Shown piece after piece: positions 34,171 through 41,315 of a DNA stretch of 64,000 nucleotides (position 1 is the stretch's first letter; each line of letters begins with the position of its first letter). The position numbers and the translations under genes were made by a program. This DNA is from Aldehydirespirator sp965117015 (GTDB taxonomy: Bacteria > Actinomycetota > Acidimicrobiia > Acidimicrobiales > Aldehydirespiratoraceae): positions 2,852,001-2,916,000 of the forward strand of contig OZ220747.1 in the NCBI GenBank assembly GCA_965117015.1, written 5' to 3'. The notes under the pieces were generated by a model. That model saw only the letters and a list, made by a program, of their open reading frames with translations, had not been told where the DNA came from and did no database searches.

Positions 34171-35625
34171 GTGCGGCGCCCGACGTTCCTGCCCCTCTTC
34201 GTCAGGCGGGGACTGCGCCGCCGCATCACCTCCGCCTTCGCCATCGGCGGGCTGCTGCTGGCCTCCACCATCTCGTTCGCCACCCTGGCCCTGACCCGCC
34301 AGAACCTCCTGGACGAGCGTGACGAGACCGCCTTCTCGGTGTTCGCCAACAACGGCCGGCGAGTACGCAACGAGCTCACCGCCGAGACCGACGACGAAGG
34401 CCGCCGGGCCATCGTCGAGCGGCTGAGGCAGACCTCGGGCACGTTCCCGCTGCTGCGGGTCGGCGACGAGTGGACCTCGGCCGACCCTCTCGTGTTCAAT
34501 CGGGAGACGGTCCCCGCCTCGCTGCTGGAGCTGGTCGAGTCGGGGACCCCGGCGCGGATGCGCACCACGATCGGCTCCCGGGCCGCCGTCGTGTCCGCCG
34601 TCCCCATACCCGCCCCCCCGACGGACGCCATTTACTTCGAGGCCGCCCCCCTCGACGACATCGAGGACACGCTGAACACGCTGGCCTTCATCCTCTTCGG
34701 CGTGGCCGCAGTCACCACTATGTTCGCCGCGGCCGTGGGCTGGTGGGCCGCGGGCCGGATGCTCAACCCGCTGGTCAAAGTGAGGACCGCGGCCGAGGCG
34801 CTGGCCGCCGGCGCGCTGGACACCCGGCTGACGCCGCCCGACGACGCCGACCTGGCCTCGCTGACCGCCTCGTTCAACGAGATGGCCCGGGCCCTCGAAG
34901 AGAGGATCGCCCGCGACGCCCGCTTCGCGTCGGAGGTCAGCCACGAGTTGCGATCCCCGCTGATGACCCTGACCGCTTCGGTCGAAGTGCTCTACAACAT
35001 GGCCGACGAGCTGGGCGAGCGGGGCCGCACCGCCCTGGACCTGCTCAGCGACGACATCTCCCGGTTCCGGCGGCTGGTGGAGGACCTCTTGGAGATCAAC
35101 CGCTACGACGTGGGCACCGCCGACCTGGAAGCCGAGGAGGTGCACATAGTCGAGTTCGTGCAGCACGCCATCTTCCAGTTCGGGCTCGAATCGACTGCAG
35201 TGGTCGACTTCGAAGTCGCCCCCGGCATGGAGGCCACCGTGCTGCTGGCCGACAAGCGCCGCCTCGGCCGGGTGGTGTCGAACCTGGTCGAGAACGCCTC
35301 CAAGTATGGCGACGGCGAGGTGCGTGTGAGCCTCGACCGGTACGACGGCCTGGTGCAACTCGGCGTTGAGGACAACGGCCCGGGAGTGGTCCCCTCCGAG
35401 CGCAAGCTGATCTTCGACCGCTTCCATCGAGGCCGGGCGGGCGGGCGGCGGGGCAAGGACTCAGGGTCGGGCCTGGGTCTGGCCCTGGTGGCCGAGCACG
35501 TCGGGTTGCACGGCGGCCGGGTCTGGGTGGAGGACCGCCCGAACGCGACCCGGGGCGCCCGTTTCGTCGTCGAGTTGCCGGTGGCCACCGTGGACGACGA
35601 GTCCGAGGAGGCTCTCGCCCCGTGA
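34171..35625 (+). CDS. mtrB: Sensor histidine kinase (MtrB-like)
   Basis: 484 aa. Membrane helices at about 21-43 and 172-197 flank an extracytoplasmic sensor of about 130 residues, shorter than that of mycobacterial MtrB. HAMP covers about 198-250. The dimerisation helix carries His258 in SEVSHELRSPLMTL. The ATPase domain shows the N box LVENASKYGDG and the G boxes DNGPGV and GSGLGLALV. The GTG start has a GGAGAGG ribosome site. It would phosphorylate the MtrA-like regulator, and it overlaps the lipoprotein gene. Confidence 0.88.
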   Translation: MRRPTFLPLFVRRGLRRRITSAFAIGGLLLASTISFATLALTRQNLLDERDETAFSVFANNGRRVRNELTAETDDEGRRAIVERLRQTSGTFPLLRVGDEWTSADPLVFNRETVPASLLELVESGTPARMRTTIGSRAAVVSAVPIPAPPTDAIYFEAAPLDDIEDTLNTLAFILFGVAAVTTMFAAAVGWWAAGRMLNPLVKVRTAAEALAAGALDTRLTPPDDADLASLTASFNEMARALEERIARDARFASEVSHELRSPLMTLTASVEVLYNMADELGERGRTALDLLSDDISRFRRLVEDLLEINRYDVGTADLEAEEVHIVEFVQHAIFQFGLESTAVVDFEVAPGMEATVLLADKRRLGRVVSNLVENASKYGDGEVRVSLDRYDGLVQLGVEDNGPGVVPSERKLIFDRFHRGRAGGRRGKDSGSGLGLALVAEHVGLHGGRVWVEDRPNATRGARFVVELPVATVDDESEEALAP

Positions 35626-36335
35626 GGCGGCTGCTCCGCAGGGCCCGCCGGCGCGGTATCGGGCTGTGGACCGTCCTGGTGCTGGCCGCGGCTGCGGCCG
35701 CCGGTTGCGGGCTGCCGACCGATGAGACAGCGCAGGCCATCGATCCTGAGGAGCTGCCCGAGAGCCTCAGGCCCGGGTTCACCGCATCCACGACGACCAC
35801 GGTTCCCGCCCCGCTCCTGACCGAGCCCCGGACCGTCTACCTGCTGACAAACCCCCAGGACATCGAGCGCACCATCGTGGTGGAGGTGGAGCGCCAGGTG
35901 AATCGCAGCGCCACGCTGGAGGATGTGCTGGCGACCCTGTTCGGGGAGGCAACCTCTCCCGAGGAATCGGACGCCGGCTACTTCAACACTCTGGAGCTGT
36001 TCGAGATCCTGAGCGCCACCGTGGTCGACGGCGTGGCCACCGTCGACATCGTGCACCTGTCTCCGGAGGGAGAGGATCAGCCACCCTCGGCCGACGAGCT
36101 CGAGTTCGCCGCGGCTCAGATGGTGTTCACCGCTTCCGCAACCGAGGGCATCGACGGCGTACGGATCCTGCTCGACGGCCAGGAGGTGTCGGTCCCCACC
36201 AGCGACGCCGACGCCGAGCCCGGCTCAGTGCTCCGAACGAGCGCCTACGAGCAGTTCCAGCCCGACTTCGCCCCGGCGACCACCACCTCCGCGCCCGCCG
36301 ACGATGAGGACGGCGGCGACGAAGAGGACGGCTAG
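35622..36335 (+). CDS. GerMN-domain lipoprotein, short LpqB counterpart
   Basis: 237 aa. A signal peptide with a lipobox (LAAAAAAGC, Cys29) makes it a membrane-anchored lipoprotein. A GerMN domain covers about 68-185 (VYLLTNPQD, VVDGVATVDIV, MVFTASATEGIDGVRILLDGQEV). A disordered Thr/Pro linker lies before it and an acidic tail after it. In mycobacteria the third gene of the operon is lpqB, a larger lipoprotein with a GerMN domain plus a beta-propeller that binds MtrB. Here only the GerMN part is present. Its stop shares CTAG with the convergent pfkA stop. Confidence 0.82.
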   Translation: MRRLLRRARRRGIGLWTVLVLAAAAAAGCGLPTDETAQAIDPEELPESLRPGFTASTTTTVPAPLLTEPRTVYLLTNPQDIERTIVVEVERQVNRSATLEDVLATLFGEATSPEESDAGYFNTLELFEILSATVVDGVATVDIVHLSPEGEDQPPSADELEFAAAQMVFTASATEGIDGVRILLDGQEVSVPTSDADAEPGSVLRTSAYEQFQPDFAPATTTSAPADDEDGGDEEDG

Positions 36336-37360
36336 GCGAAGAACGTGTGGGCCACGTCGAGCAACTCGCGGTCCACCGGCTTCAGCCGGGCGGTGGCCTC
36401 CTGCAGCGACACCAGCTCGATCGCTCCGCCGCGGAGGGCCACCATCTGACCGAAGCAGCCGTCGTGGACTGCGTCGATGGCCGCCACCCCGAACCGGGTG
36501 GCCAGCACCCGGTCGAAGGGGGTGGGCGAACCTCCCCGCTGCACATGTCCAAGGATGGTGACCCGGGTCTCCAATCCTGTGCGGGCCTCGACCTCGGCCG
36601 CGATCACGGTGGCGATGCCGCCGAGGCGCTTGTGCCCGTACTCGTCGACCGGGGGCTCGGCCACTTCGAGCGTGCCCGGCTTCGGCCTGGCGCCCTCGGC
36701 CACCACCACGATGGACGCGTAGCGGCCCCGGGCGCGGCGACGCATCAGGGCGTCGCACAGGTCGTCGAGGTCGAAGGGCTCCTCGGGTACGAGGGTGTAG
36801 GTCGCGCCTCCGGCGATTCCGGCCCAGGTGGCGATGTGACCCACGTTGCGGCCCATCACCTCCACGAAGATGACGCGGGCGTGGCTCTCGGCGGTGGTAT
36901 GGAGCCGGTCGATGGCCTCGGTGGCCACGGTCACGGCAGTGTCGAAGCCGAAGGTCCGCTCGGTCACGCCGACATCGTTGTCGATCGTCTTGGGCACACC
37001 GACGACGTCGAAGCCGCGGTCCGCCATCTCGGACGCGCACGACAGGGTGCCCTCGCCCCCTACGGCGATGAGTGCGTCGAGCTCCAGACCGCGGATCGTC
37101 TCGGTGGCGCGAGACATGCCGTCGGGAAGGCTGAACGGCGTGTGGCGCGACGTGCCCAGCATCGTTCCGCCCTTCGGCAGCAGGCCGCGGCAGGCCTCGA
37201 CGTCTAGCTGCACCCAGTCGTCGTCCACCACTCCCCGCCAGCCGTCGATGAACCCGATTACTTGGTCGCCGTAGTGCCGCTCGCCTTTCCGCACGACCGC
37301 CCTGATGACGGCGTTGAGACCCGGGCAGTCTCCGCCCCCGGTGAGCATCCCGACCCGCAT
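36332..37360 (-). CDS. pfkA: 6-phosphofructokinase, group III (probably ATP-dependent)
   Basis: Phosphofructokinase, 342 aa, phosphorylating fructose 6-phosphate in glycolysis. N-terminal LTGGGDCPGLNAVIRAVV and the catalytic PKTIDNDV (123-130) are clear. GGEGT at 101-105 keeps Gly104, typical of ATP users (PPi enzymes have Asp), while Lys124 is the residue found in PPi-type and group III enzymes. This mixture is known in actinomycetes. Fructose-6-P motif EVMGRNVGHIA and HVQRGGSPTPFDR follow. The start ATG 37360 overlaps the stop of a tandem-duplication mini-ORF. Confidence 0.93.
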   Translation of the reverse strand: MRVGMLTGGGDCPGLNAVIRAVVRKGERHYGDQVIGFIDGWRGVVDDDWVQLDVEACRGLLPKGGTMLGTSRHTPFSLPDGMSRATETIRGLELDALIAVGGEGTLSCASEMADRGFDVVGVPKTIDNDVGVTERTFGFDTAVTVATEAIDRLHTTAESHARVIFVEVMGRNVGHIATWAGIAGGATYTLVPEEPFDLDDLCDALMRRRARGRYASIVVVAEGARPKPGTLEVAEPPVDEYGHKRLGGIATVIAAEVEARTGLETRVTILGHVQRGGSPTPFDRVLATRFGVAAIDAVHDGCFGQMVALRGGAIELVSLQEATARLKPVDRELLDVAHTFFA

Positions 37361-37429
37361 CACGCGGCCTCCGAGGCGAGCAGAGCAGCGCTGGGCATCA
37401 CGCGGCCTCCGAGGCGAGCAGAGCAGCGC
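37357..37429 (-). repeat. 35-bp direct repeat (period 38) at the ROK/pfkA junction, making a 12-codon mini-ORF
   Basis: 37357-37391 and 37395-37429 are identical over 35 bases. Each copy contains the codons for LLASEAA, a TGA and the beginning of ATGC. The second copy ends the ROK gene; the first sets a mini-ORF (ATG 37398, stop 37362-37360, peptide MPSAALLASEAA) between ROK and pfkA. Both junctions are TGATG overlaps. Confidence 0.9.
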
Positions 37430-38339
37430 CGATCGCGCCGGCTTGGCTGCCGAGCTGCGCCGGGACCACCTGGACCTTCCGCCGGTGGTCGCCGCCGAGC
37501 ACCAGGCGGTGCGTCCAGGCCTCGATGCCCCGTACCAGCGGCTCACCGATGTCGATCAGTCCCCCGGCGATGACAACGACCTCCGGGTCGAGCACATGCA
37601 CAAGGTTGGCCACGCCAACCGCCGCCCAGCGGCAGAACTCGTCGAGGACGACCAGGGCGTCGGGATCTCCCTTGGCGACCAGGGCGTGGACATGCTCGCC
37701 CCTGATGGCGCTCACCGAGCCGGCCTCGGAGACGGCACTGTCGAGGTCGCCTCTCGCGGCGGCCTGGCGGGCCAGGCGGCCGAGGCCGGTGCCGGACGCG
37801 TAGTACTCCCATGGCCCGCGGGCGCCCGTGACGTGCTCCGGGCCCGACATCTCGACGGTCATGTGACCCGACTCGCCCGCGAAGCCGTTCCAGCCCCGGT
37901 ACAGCCTCCCGTCGAACACGAACCCCGTTCCCAGCCCGGTGCCCAGCGCAATCAGGGCAACATGCCTGCTGCCGCGGCCCGCGCCGTGCAGCGACTCCGC
38001 CCAGGCCGCAGCAGTCGCCTCATTCTCGACCACCACCGGCCGTCGCCACTCCGAGCGCAGGCGGCGGCGAAGGTCGAGATCCAGCACGCCGTCGATGTTG
38101 GGGGAATACCTGAGCACACCGTTGGCATCGACCAGCCCGGCGATCCCCACGCCGACGGCCGAGAACGAGTTGCCGCACTCGTATTCGAGGGCGGCGACCA
38201 TACGGATGATCGTGTCGACCAGCGCGTCGCTGTCGGCTGTCGTCGCGTCGCGCCGCACCGAGACGGGCGTCGTCAGGTCGTCGGGGTGAACGGCCACCCC
38301 TAGCACCTTGGTGCCGCCGATGTCTAGGCCGCAGAACAT
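37398..38339 (-). CDS. ROK family sugar kinase (glucokinase-like)
   Basis: Probable cytoplasmic glucokinase or related kinase, 313 aa, next to phosphofructokinase. The phosphate motif LDIGGTKVLGV is at 5-15. ENEATAAAWAESLHG and LIALGTGLGTGFVFDG are ROK features, followed by GFAGESGHMTVE with the catalytic-region residues. The ROK zinc motif (CxCGxxGCxE) is replaced by HVTGARGPWEYYASG, so all its cysteines are gone. Its last codons lie in a 38-bp-period tandem duplication that continues to pfkA. Confidence 0.87.
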   Translation of the reverse strand: MFCGLDIGGTKVLGVAVHPDDLTTPVSVRRDATTADSDALVDTIIRMVAALEYECGNSFSAVGVGIAGLVDANGVLRYSPNIDGVLDLDLRRRLRSEWRRPVVVENEATAAAWAESLHGAGRGSRHVALIALGTGLGTGFVFDGRLYRGWNGFAGESGHMTVEMSGPEHVTGARGPWEYYASGTGLGRLARQAAARGDLDSAVSEAGSVSAIRGEHVHALVAKGDPDALVVLDEFCRWAAVGVANLVHVLDPEVVVIAGGLIDIGEPLVRGIEAWTHRLVLGGDHRRKVQVVPAQLGSQAGAIGAALLASEAA

Positions 38340-38358
38340 GCCGCTTCGTGAGTCGGTC

Positions 38359-38829
38359 TCAGGATCCGGCGCCGGCTTCCACGTGAGCCTTCAACTCGTC
38401 GAGCGCGGTATGCATGATGCGCGACTCGGCCCGCCGCTTGACGAAGCCCGGCAGAGGCACCGCCAGCTCGACGGTCAGCTGGTAGGACACCTCGGTGGTG
38501 TCTGACTCGCCACCGACCGCGACGAAGGTGTACTCGCCGTCGAGACGGGTGGTGGCGTCGCCCCGCTTGAGGCGCCAGGCCAGGCGCAGCGGGTCCGATC
38601 CGTAGAAGTATCTGAGCGTGTAGGTCGTAGAGCGGCCCATGGCCGTGACCCAGTACTCCACATCGACGGCACGGCCGTCCCGATCCCGGCTGAGGATGCG
38701 CGCCTTCTTGATGTCGCGGGCCCATACGGGATACTGCTCGAAGTCGACCGCCACGTCGAAGCACCGCTCCGGAGAAGCCATGATCGTGGTGCGCTGGGTT
38801 GCCTGATCGACCACGTTGGGCACCGCCAT
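38359..38829 (-). CDS. SRPBCC (START/Bet v1-like) family protein
   Basis: 156-aa hydrophobic-pocket protein of the polyketide cyclase/dehydrase SRPBCC group. The N-terminus QRTTIMASPERCFDVAVDFEQYPVWARDIKKARIL and the C-terminal helix ELAVPLPGFVKRRAESRIMHTALDELKAHVE define the helix-grip fold. The ligand is unknown. Its neighbours (ROK kinase on one side, PimB-like transferase on the other) match the arrangement I recall around M. tuberculosis Rv2185c-Rv2188c and Streptomyces glkA, so a lipid or envelope role is possible. Confidence 0.85.
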   Translation of the reverse strand: MAVPNVVDQATQRTTIMASPERCFDVAVDFEQYPVWARDIKKARILSRDRDGRAVDVEYWVTAMGRSTTYTLRYFYGSDPLRLAWRLKRGDATTRLDGEYTFVAVGGESDTTEVSYQLTVELAVPLPGFVKRRAESRIMHTALDELKAHVEAGAGS

Positions 38830-38892
38830 TAAGAGCCAGCAAGGGACGCGGCCTCAGGTGTGCCGCGCCGTGACTGACACTAACAACGTTGC

Positions 38893-38916
38893 CGGTGGAT
38901 GCGGCATACCACCCGG
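38893..38916 (-). terminator. Hairpin downstream of the mannosyltransferase gene
   Basis: GGTGG-ATGC and GCAT-A-CCACC form a nine-pair stem with one bulge and a one-base apical gap, just after the glycosyltransferase stop on the minus strand and ahead of the SRPBCC gene. No T-run follows. Confidence 0.4.
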
Positions 38917-38925
38917 TGAACGCCG

Positions 38926-40062
38926 TCAGCCCGACGACTGCTCGACCATGGCGTCGAGGGCGCGGCCGAGTCGGGCGGCCAGCACGTCGTAGGAGAACTC
39001 TGTCTCGGCCCGCCGGCGAGCGGCGTCGCCCATTTCCTTCCGGCGTCCGGGGTCGTCCAGGAGGGCACCGATGGCGGCCGCCGCGCTCTGCGGCGTGGCC
39101 GGATCGAGCACGGTCCCGGTCTCGCCGTCGATCACCGCTTCATGGGCGCCGCCGCTGCGGCCGGCGACCTGGGGGACACCGGCCGCAGCCGCCTCCAGGA
39201 AGACGATCCCGAAGCCCTCCTGCTCCAGGCCCCCCCAGCGGGTTCGGCACAGCATGGCGAACACGTCGGCGCATCCGTAGAGAGCTGCCAGGTCCTCGTC
39301 GCGGAGGCGCCCCACCAGCTCGACCGGGGCGTCGACGCGGCCGGCCAGGCGGGCCAGGCGGCGGCGGTCGCGGCCCTTCCCGGCGATGACGACCCTCAGA
39401 TCGGGTCGCGCGCCCGCCATCAGCGCAGCTGCGCGCACGAGCGTGTCCATTCCCTTGCGGGGCACCAGTCTCGACACGCTCACCACCGTCGGGGCCTCCG
39501 GCTGGAGGTGCAGCCGCCTGCGGGCCTCGACCCGTTCGGCGGCGGAACTCGGCTGGAACCGATCTACGTCCACGCCGGGAGGGATCACGAACGTCGGCAG
39601 TGGCCGGCCCAGGGCTCGTTCGCATTCGCGGGCGGAGTAGCCTCCGGCCGCGATCACCCCCGCCGCCCCTGCCAGTACCGCCCGCAGCAGCCGTCGCGTG
39701 CCCGGGAGACGGCCGGGAATGGCCACTTCGGCGCCGTGCACGATCACTGCGTAGGGGTGGTCGAGGCGCGGTCCGATCAGTCCGGCTGGAAGGGCGGGAT
39801 CGATCACCACCAAGTCGACGTCGTGGTGACGGGCCAGGCGTCGCACCCTCCGGGTGAGGTGCGGCCCGGGCAGCAGCCACGGTTCTCGGGATCGGGTCAC
39901 CGCGAAGGGCTGGGCCGCGTCGAAAGCGGCCGCGCCCTCATACGGGGTTGTGTGCACCACGACATCGTCGGCGGGCAGCCGCCGCCACAGCTCCCACAGG
40001 TAGTTCTGGATGCCTCCCACCTTGGGCGGGAAGTCATTGGTCACGAGCAAGTGACGGGTCAT
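38926..40062 (-). CDS. pimB: GT4 glycosyltransferase, PimB-like phosphatidylinositol mannosyltransferase
   Basis: Retaining GT-B glycosyltransferase, 378 aa. The N-terminus MTRHLLVTNDFPPKVGGIQNYLWEL closely resembles PimB' (Rv2188c), which adds the second mannose to phosphatidylinositol monomannoside. The donor domain contains VSVSRLVPRKGMDTLV and EGFGIVFLEAAAAGVP, with the conserved EX7E arrangement. It probably acts at the cytoplasmic membrane face with GDP-mannose. Its neighbours (SRPBCC, trpD) match the mycobacterial locus. The ATG at 40062 overlaps the queG stop. Confidence 0.83.
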   Translation of the reverse strand: MTRHLLVTNDFPPKVGGIQNYLWELWRRLPADDVVVHTTPYEGAAAFDAAQPFAVTRSREPWLLPGPHLTRRVRRLARHHDVDLVVIDPALPAGLIGPRLDHPYAVIVHGAEVAIPGRLPGTRRLLRAVLAGAAGVIAAGGYSARECERALGRPLPTFVIPPGVDVDRFQPSSAAERVEARRRLHLQPEAPTVVSVSRLVPRKGMDTLVRAAALMAGARPDLRVVIAGKGRDRRRLARLAGRVDAPVELVGRLRDEDLAALYGCADVFAMLCRTRWGGLEQEGFGIVFLEAAAAGVPQVAGRSGGAHEAVIDGETGTVLDPATPQSAAAAIGALLDDPGRRKEMGDAARRRAETEFSYDVLAARLGRALDAMVEQSSG

Positions 40063-41315
40063 GACTCGGCTCGAGTAGGTACTGGCCGCTCCAGTTCGGC
40101 CCTCACCAGTGGGTCGTCGGGATCGCTCAGCGCCTCCAGGTCGAGACCGAGGCGGCGGGCGCACCACACCGCATGCGCCTGGATGAGCGGATCGGGGTCG
40201 CCCAGCGCCCTGTCCACCGCGGCCCGCACCCGCGGCTCGGTCGGCTCGCCCACGTTGGCCAGCACCACCAGCGCGTTGCGGCGCAGGTAGCGGGGCTGGC
40301 GCCGCGGTATGTACCAGCGCCCGAACGTGGCCATCAGATCCTCGTCGGAGGCGTCGAGCAAGTCGAGGACCGGCACCCAGGCTGCTGGACCGTTCGCCCT
40401 CCTGTTCGCTCGGCCTACAAGAAGGGGCGCGGGTAGGCGCAAGTCGGTCGCGTCCGGGCGGAGTGTTTCCCGCTCTTGTTCGCTGCGCTCACGGGCCGCT
40501 CGGGCCACGGCCTCGCCCGAATGCAGCCGATTCGCTCGCCTGCTCGCTCGGCCTCTGAGGCGGACGCTGGCCCGGTTGGGCGGGCACACCTCCGAGCAGT
40601 CGTCGCAGCCGTAGATCCGGTCGCCGAGCGCGATGCGGTAATCGGGGTCGAACACGCCGTCGGCCTGCACCAGCCAGGCCAGGCAGCGGCGGGCGTCCAC
40701 CGTGCCGGGGGCGACGATCGCCCCGGTCGGGCAGCCGTCCAGGCATCGCCGGCAGGATCCGCAGCCGTCGGTTGCCGGTTCGGGGTCGGCGGCCACGAGC
40801 GGGGCGTCGGTCACCACCGCTCCGAGCACGACCAGGCTGCCCAGCCCGGGCAACAGGATGTTGGAGTTCTTGCCCCACCAGCCGATGCCGGCCCGATGGG
40901 CCGCGGCCCGGTCCACCAGGCCGTTCTCGTCTGCTGATACCACGGCCCGGTGGCCCTCGGCCCGCAGCGCCTCGGCGACGGTCTCCAGGGCGGCTCTCAG
41001 CGGCGTGTAGTAGTCGGCCCGGGCGTAGGCGGCCACCCGGGCGTACGGGCTGCCGTCGTCGGGTCGATCGCAGGCGGCCGCGCCGAACTTGAGCGCTCCG
41101 ACGACCAGCGCGGCCGCGCCGGGCACCAGCCGCGCCGGGTCGGTGGAGCGGTCCGGGTTGCGGTAGGTGAACTGCATCCCGCCGTGTAGCCCGGCCTGCT
41201 TGCGCTCGTGCAGCACCCGGGCTGAGTCGGAGAACGGCTCGGCCCGGCAGAAGCCGACCGCGCCCAAGCCGGCCCGCCGGCCAATGGCCGCCAGCGTGGC
41301 CGTGTCGAGGCTCAT
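40059..41315 (-). CDS. queG: Epoxyqueuosine reductase QueG carrying an in-frame repeat insertion
   Basis: Cobalamin- and Fe-S-dependent enzyme completing queuosine in tRNA; 418 aa. The N-terminal cobalamin domain has GLVDRAAAHRAGIGWWGKN (proposed catalytic Asp135). Two 4Fe-4S sites are C185/C188/C191/C195 and C237/C240/C244 with C211. The C-terminal HEAT-like part is RYLRRNALVVLANVG. Between them, residues about 254-310 are low-complexity Arg/Ala-rich sequence encoded by copies of the dispersed repeat. It overlaps trpD and the mannosyltransferase gene by four bases each. Confidence 0.88.
   Translation of the reverse strand: MSLDTATLAAIGRRAGLGAVGFCRAEPFSDSARVLHERKQAGLHGGMQFTYRNPDRSTDPARLVPGAAALVVGALKFGAAACDRPDDGSPYARVAAYARADYYTPLRAALETVAEALRAEGHRAVVSADENGLVDRAAAHRAGIGWWGKNSNILLPGLGSLVVLGAVVTDAPLVAADPEPATDGCGSCRRCLDGCPTGAIVAPGTVDARRCLAWLVQADGVFDPDYRIALGDRIYGCDDCSEVCPPNRASVRLRGRASRRANRLHSGEAVARAARERSEQERETLRPDATDLRLPAPLLVGRANRRANGPAAWVPVLDLLDASDEDLMATFGRWYIPRRQPRYLRRNALVVLANVGEPTEPRVRAAVDRALGDPDPLIQAHAVWCARRLGLDLEALSDPDDPLVRAELERPVPTRAES
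40392..40558 (-). repeat. Dispersed element, copy C (96 bp plus a partial second copy), inside queG
   Basis: The main copy (40463-40558, minus strand) runs from TCAGAGGCCGAGCGAGCAGG to GAGCGGGAAACAC and aligns end to end with copy B. A partial copy at 40392-40418 (GTAGGCCGAGCGAACAGGAG) lies 45 bp away. Both are in the queG reading frame and encode RGRASRRANRL, EAVARAARERSEQERETL and GRANRRANG. Confidence 0.8.

Noticed and set aside
33769..35427. 552-codon minus-strand frame opposite the MtrB-like kinase
   Set aside because: Composition is Gly/His/Val-rich antiframe; the plus strand encodes a complete histidine kinase with all boxes.
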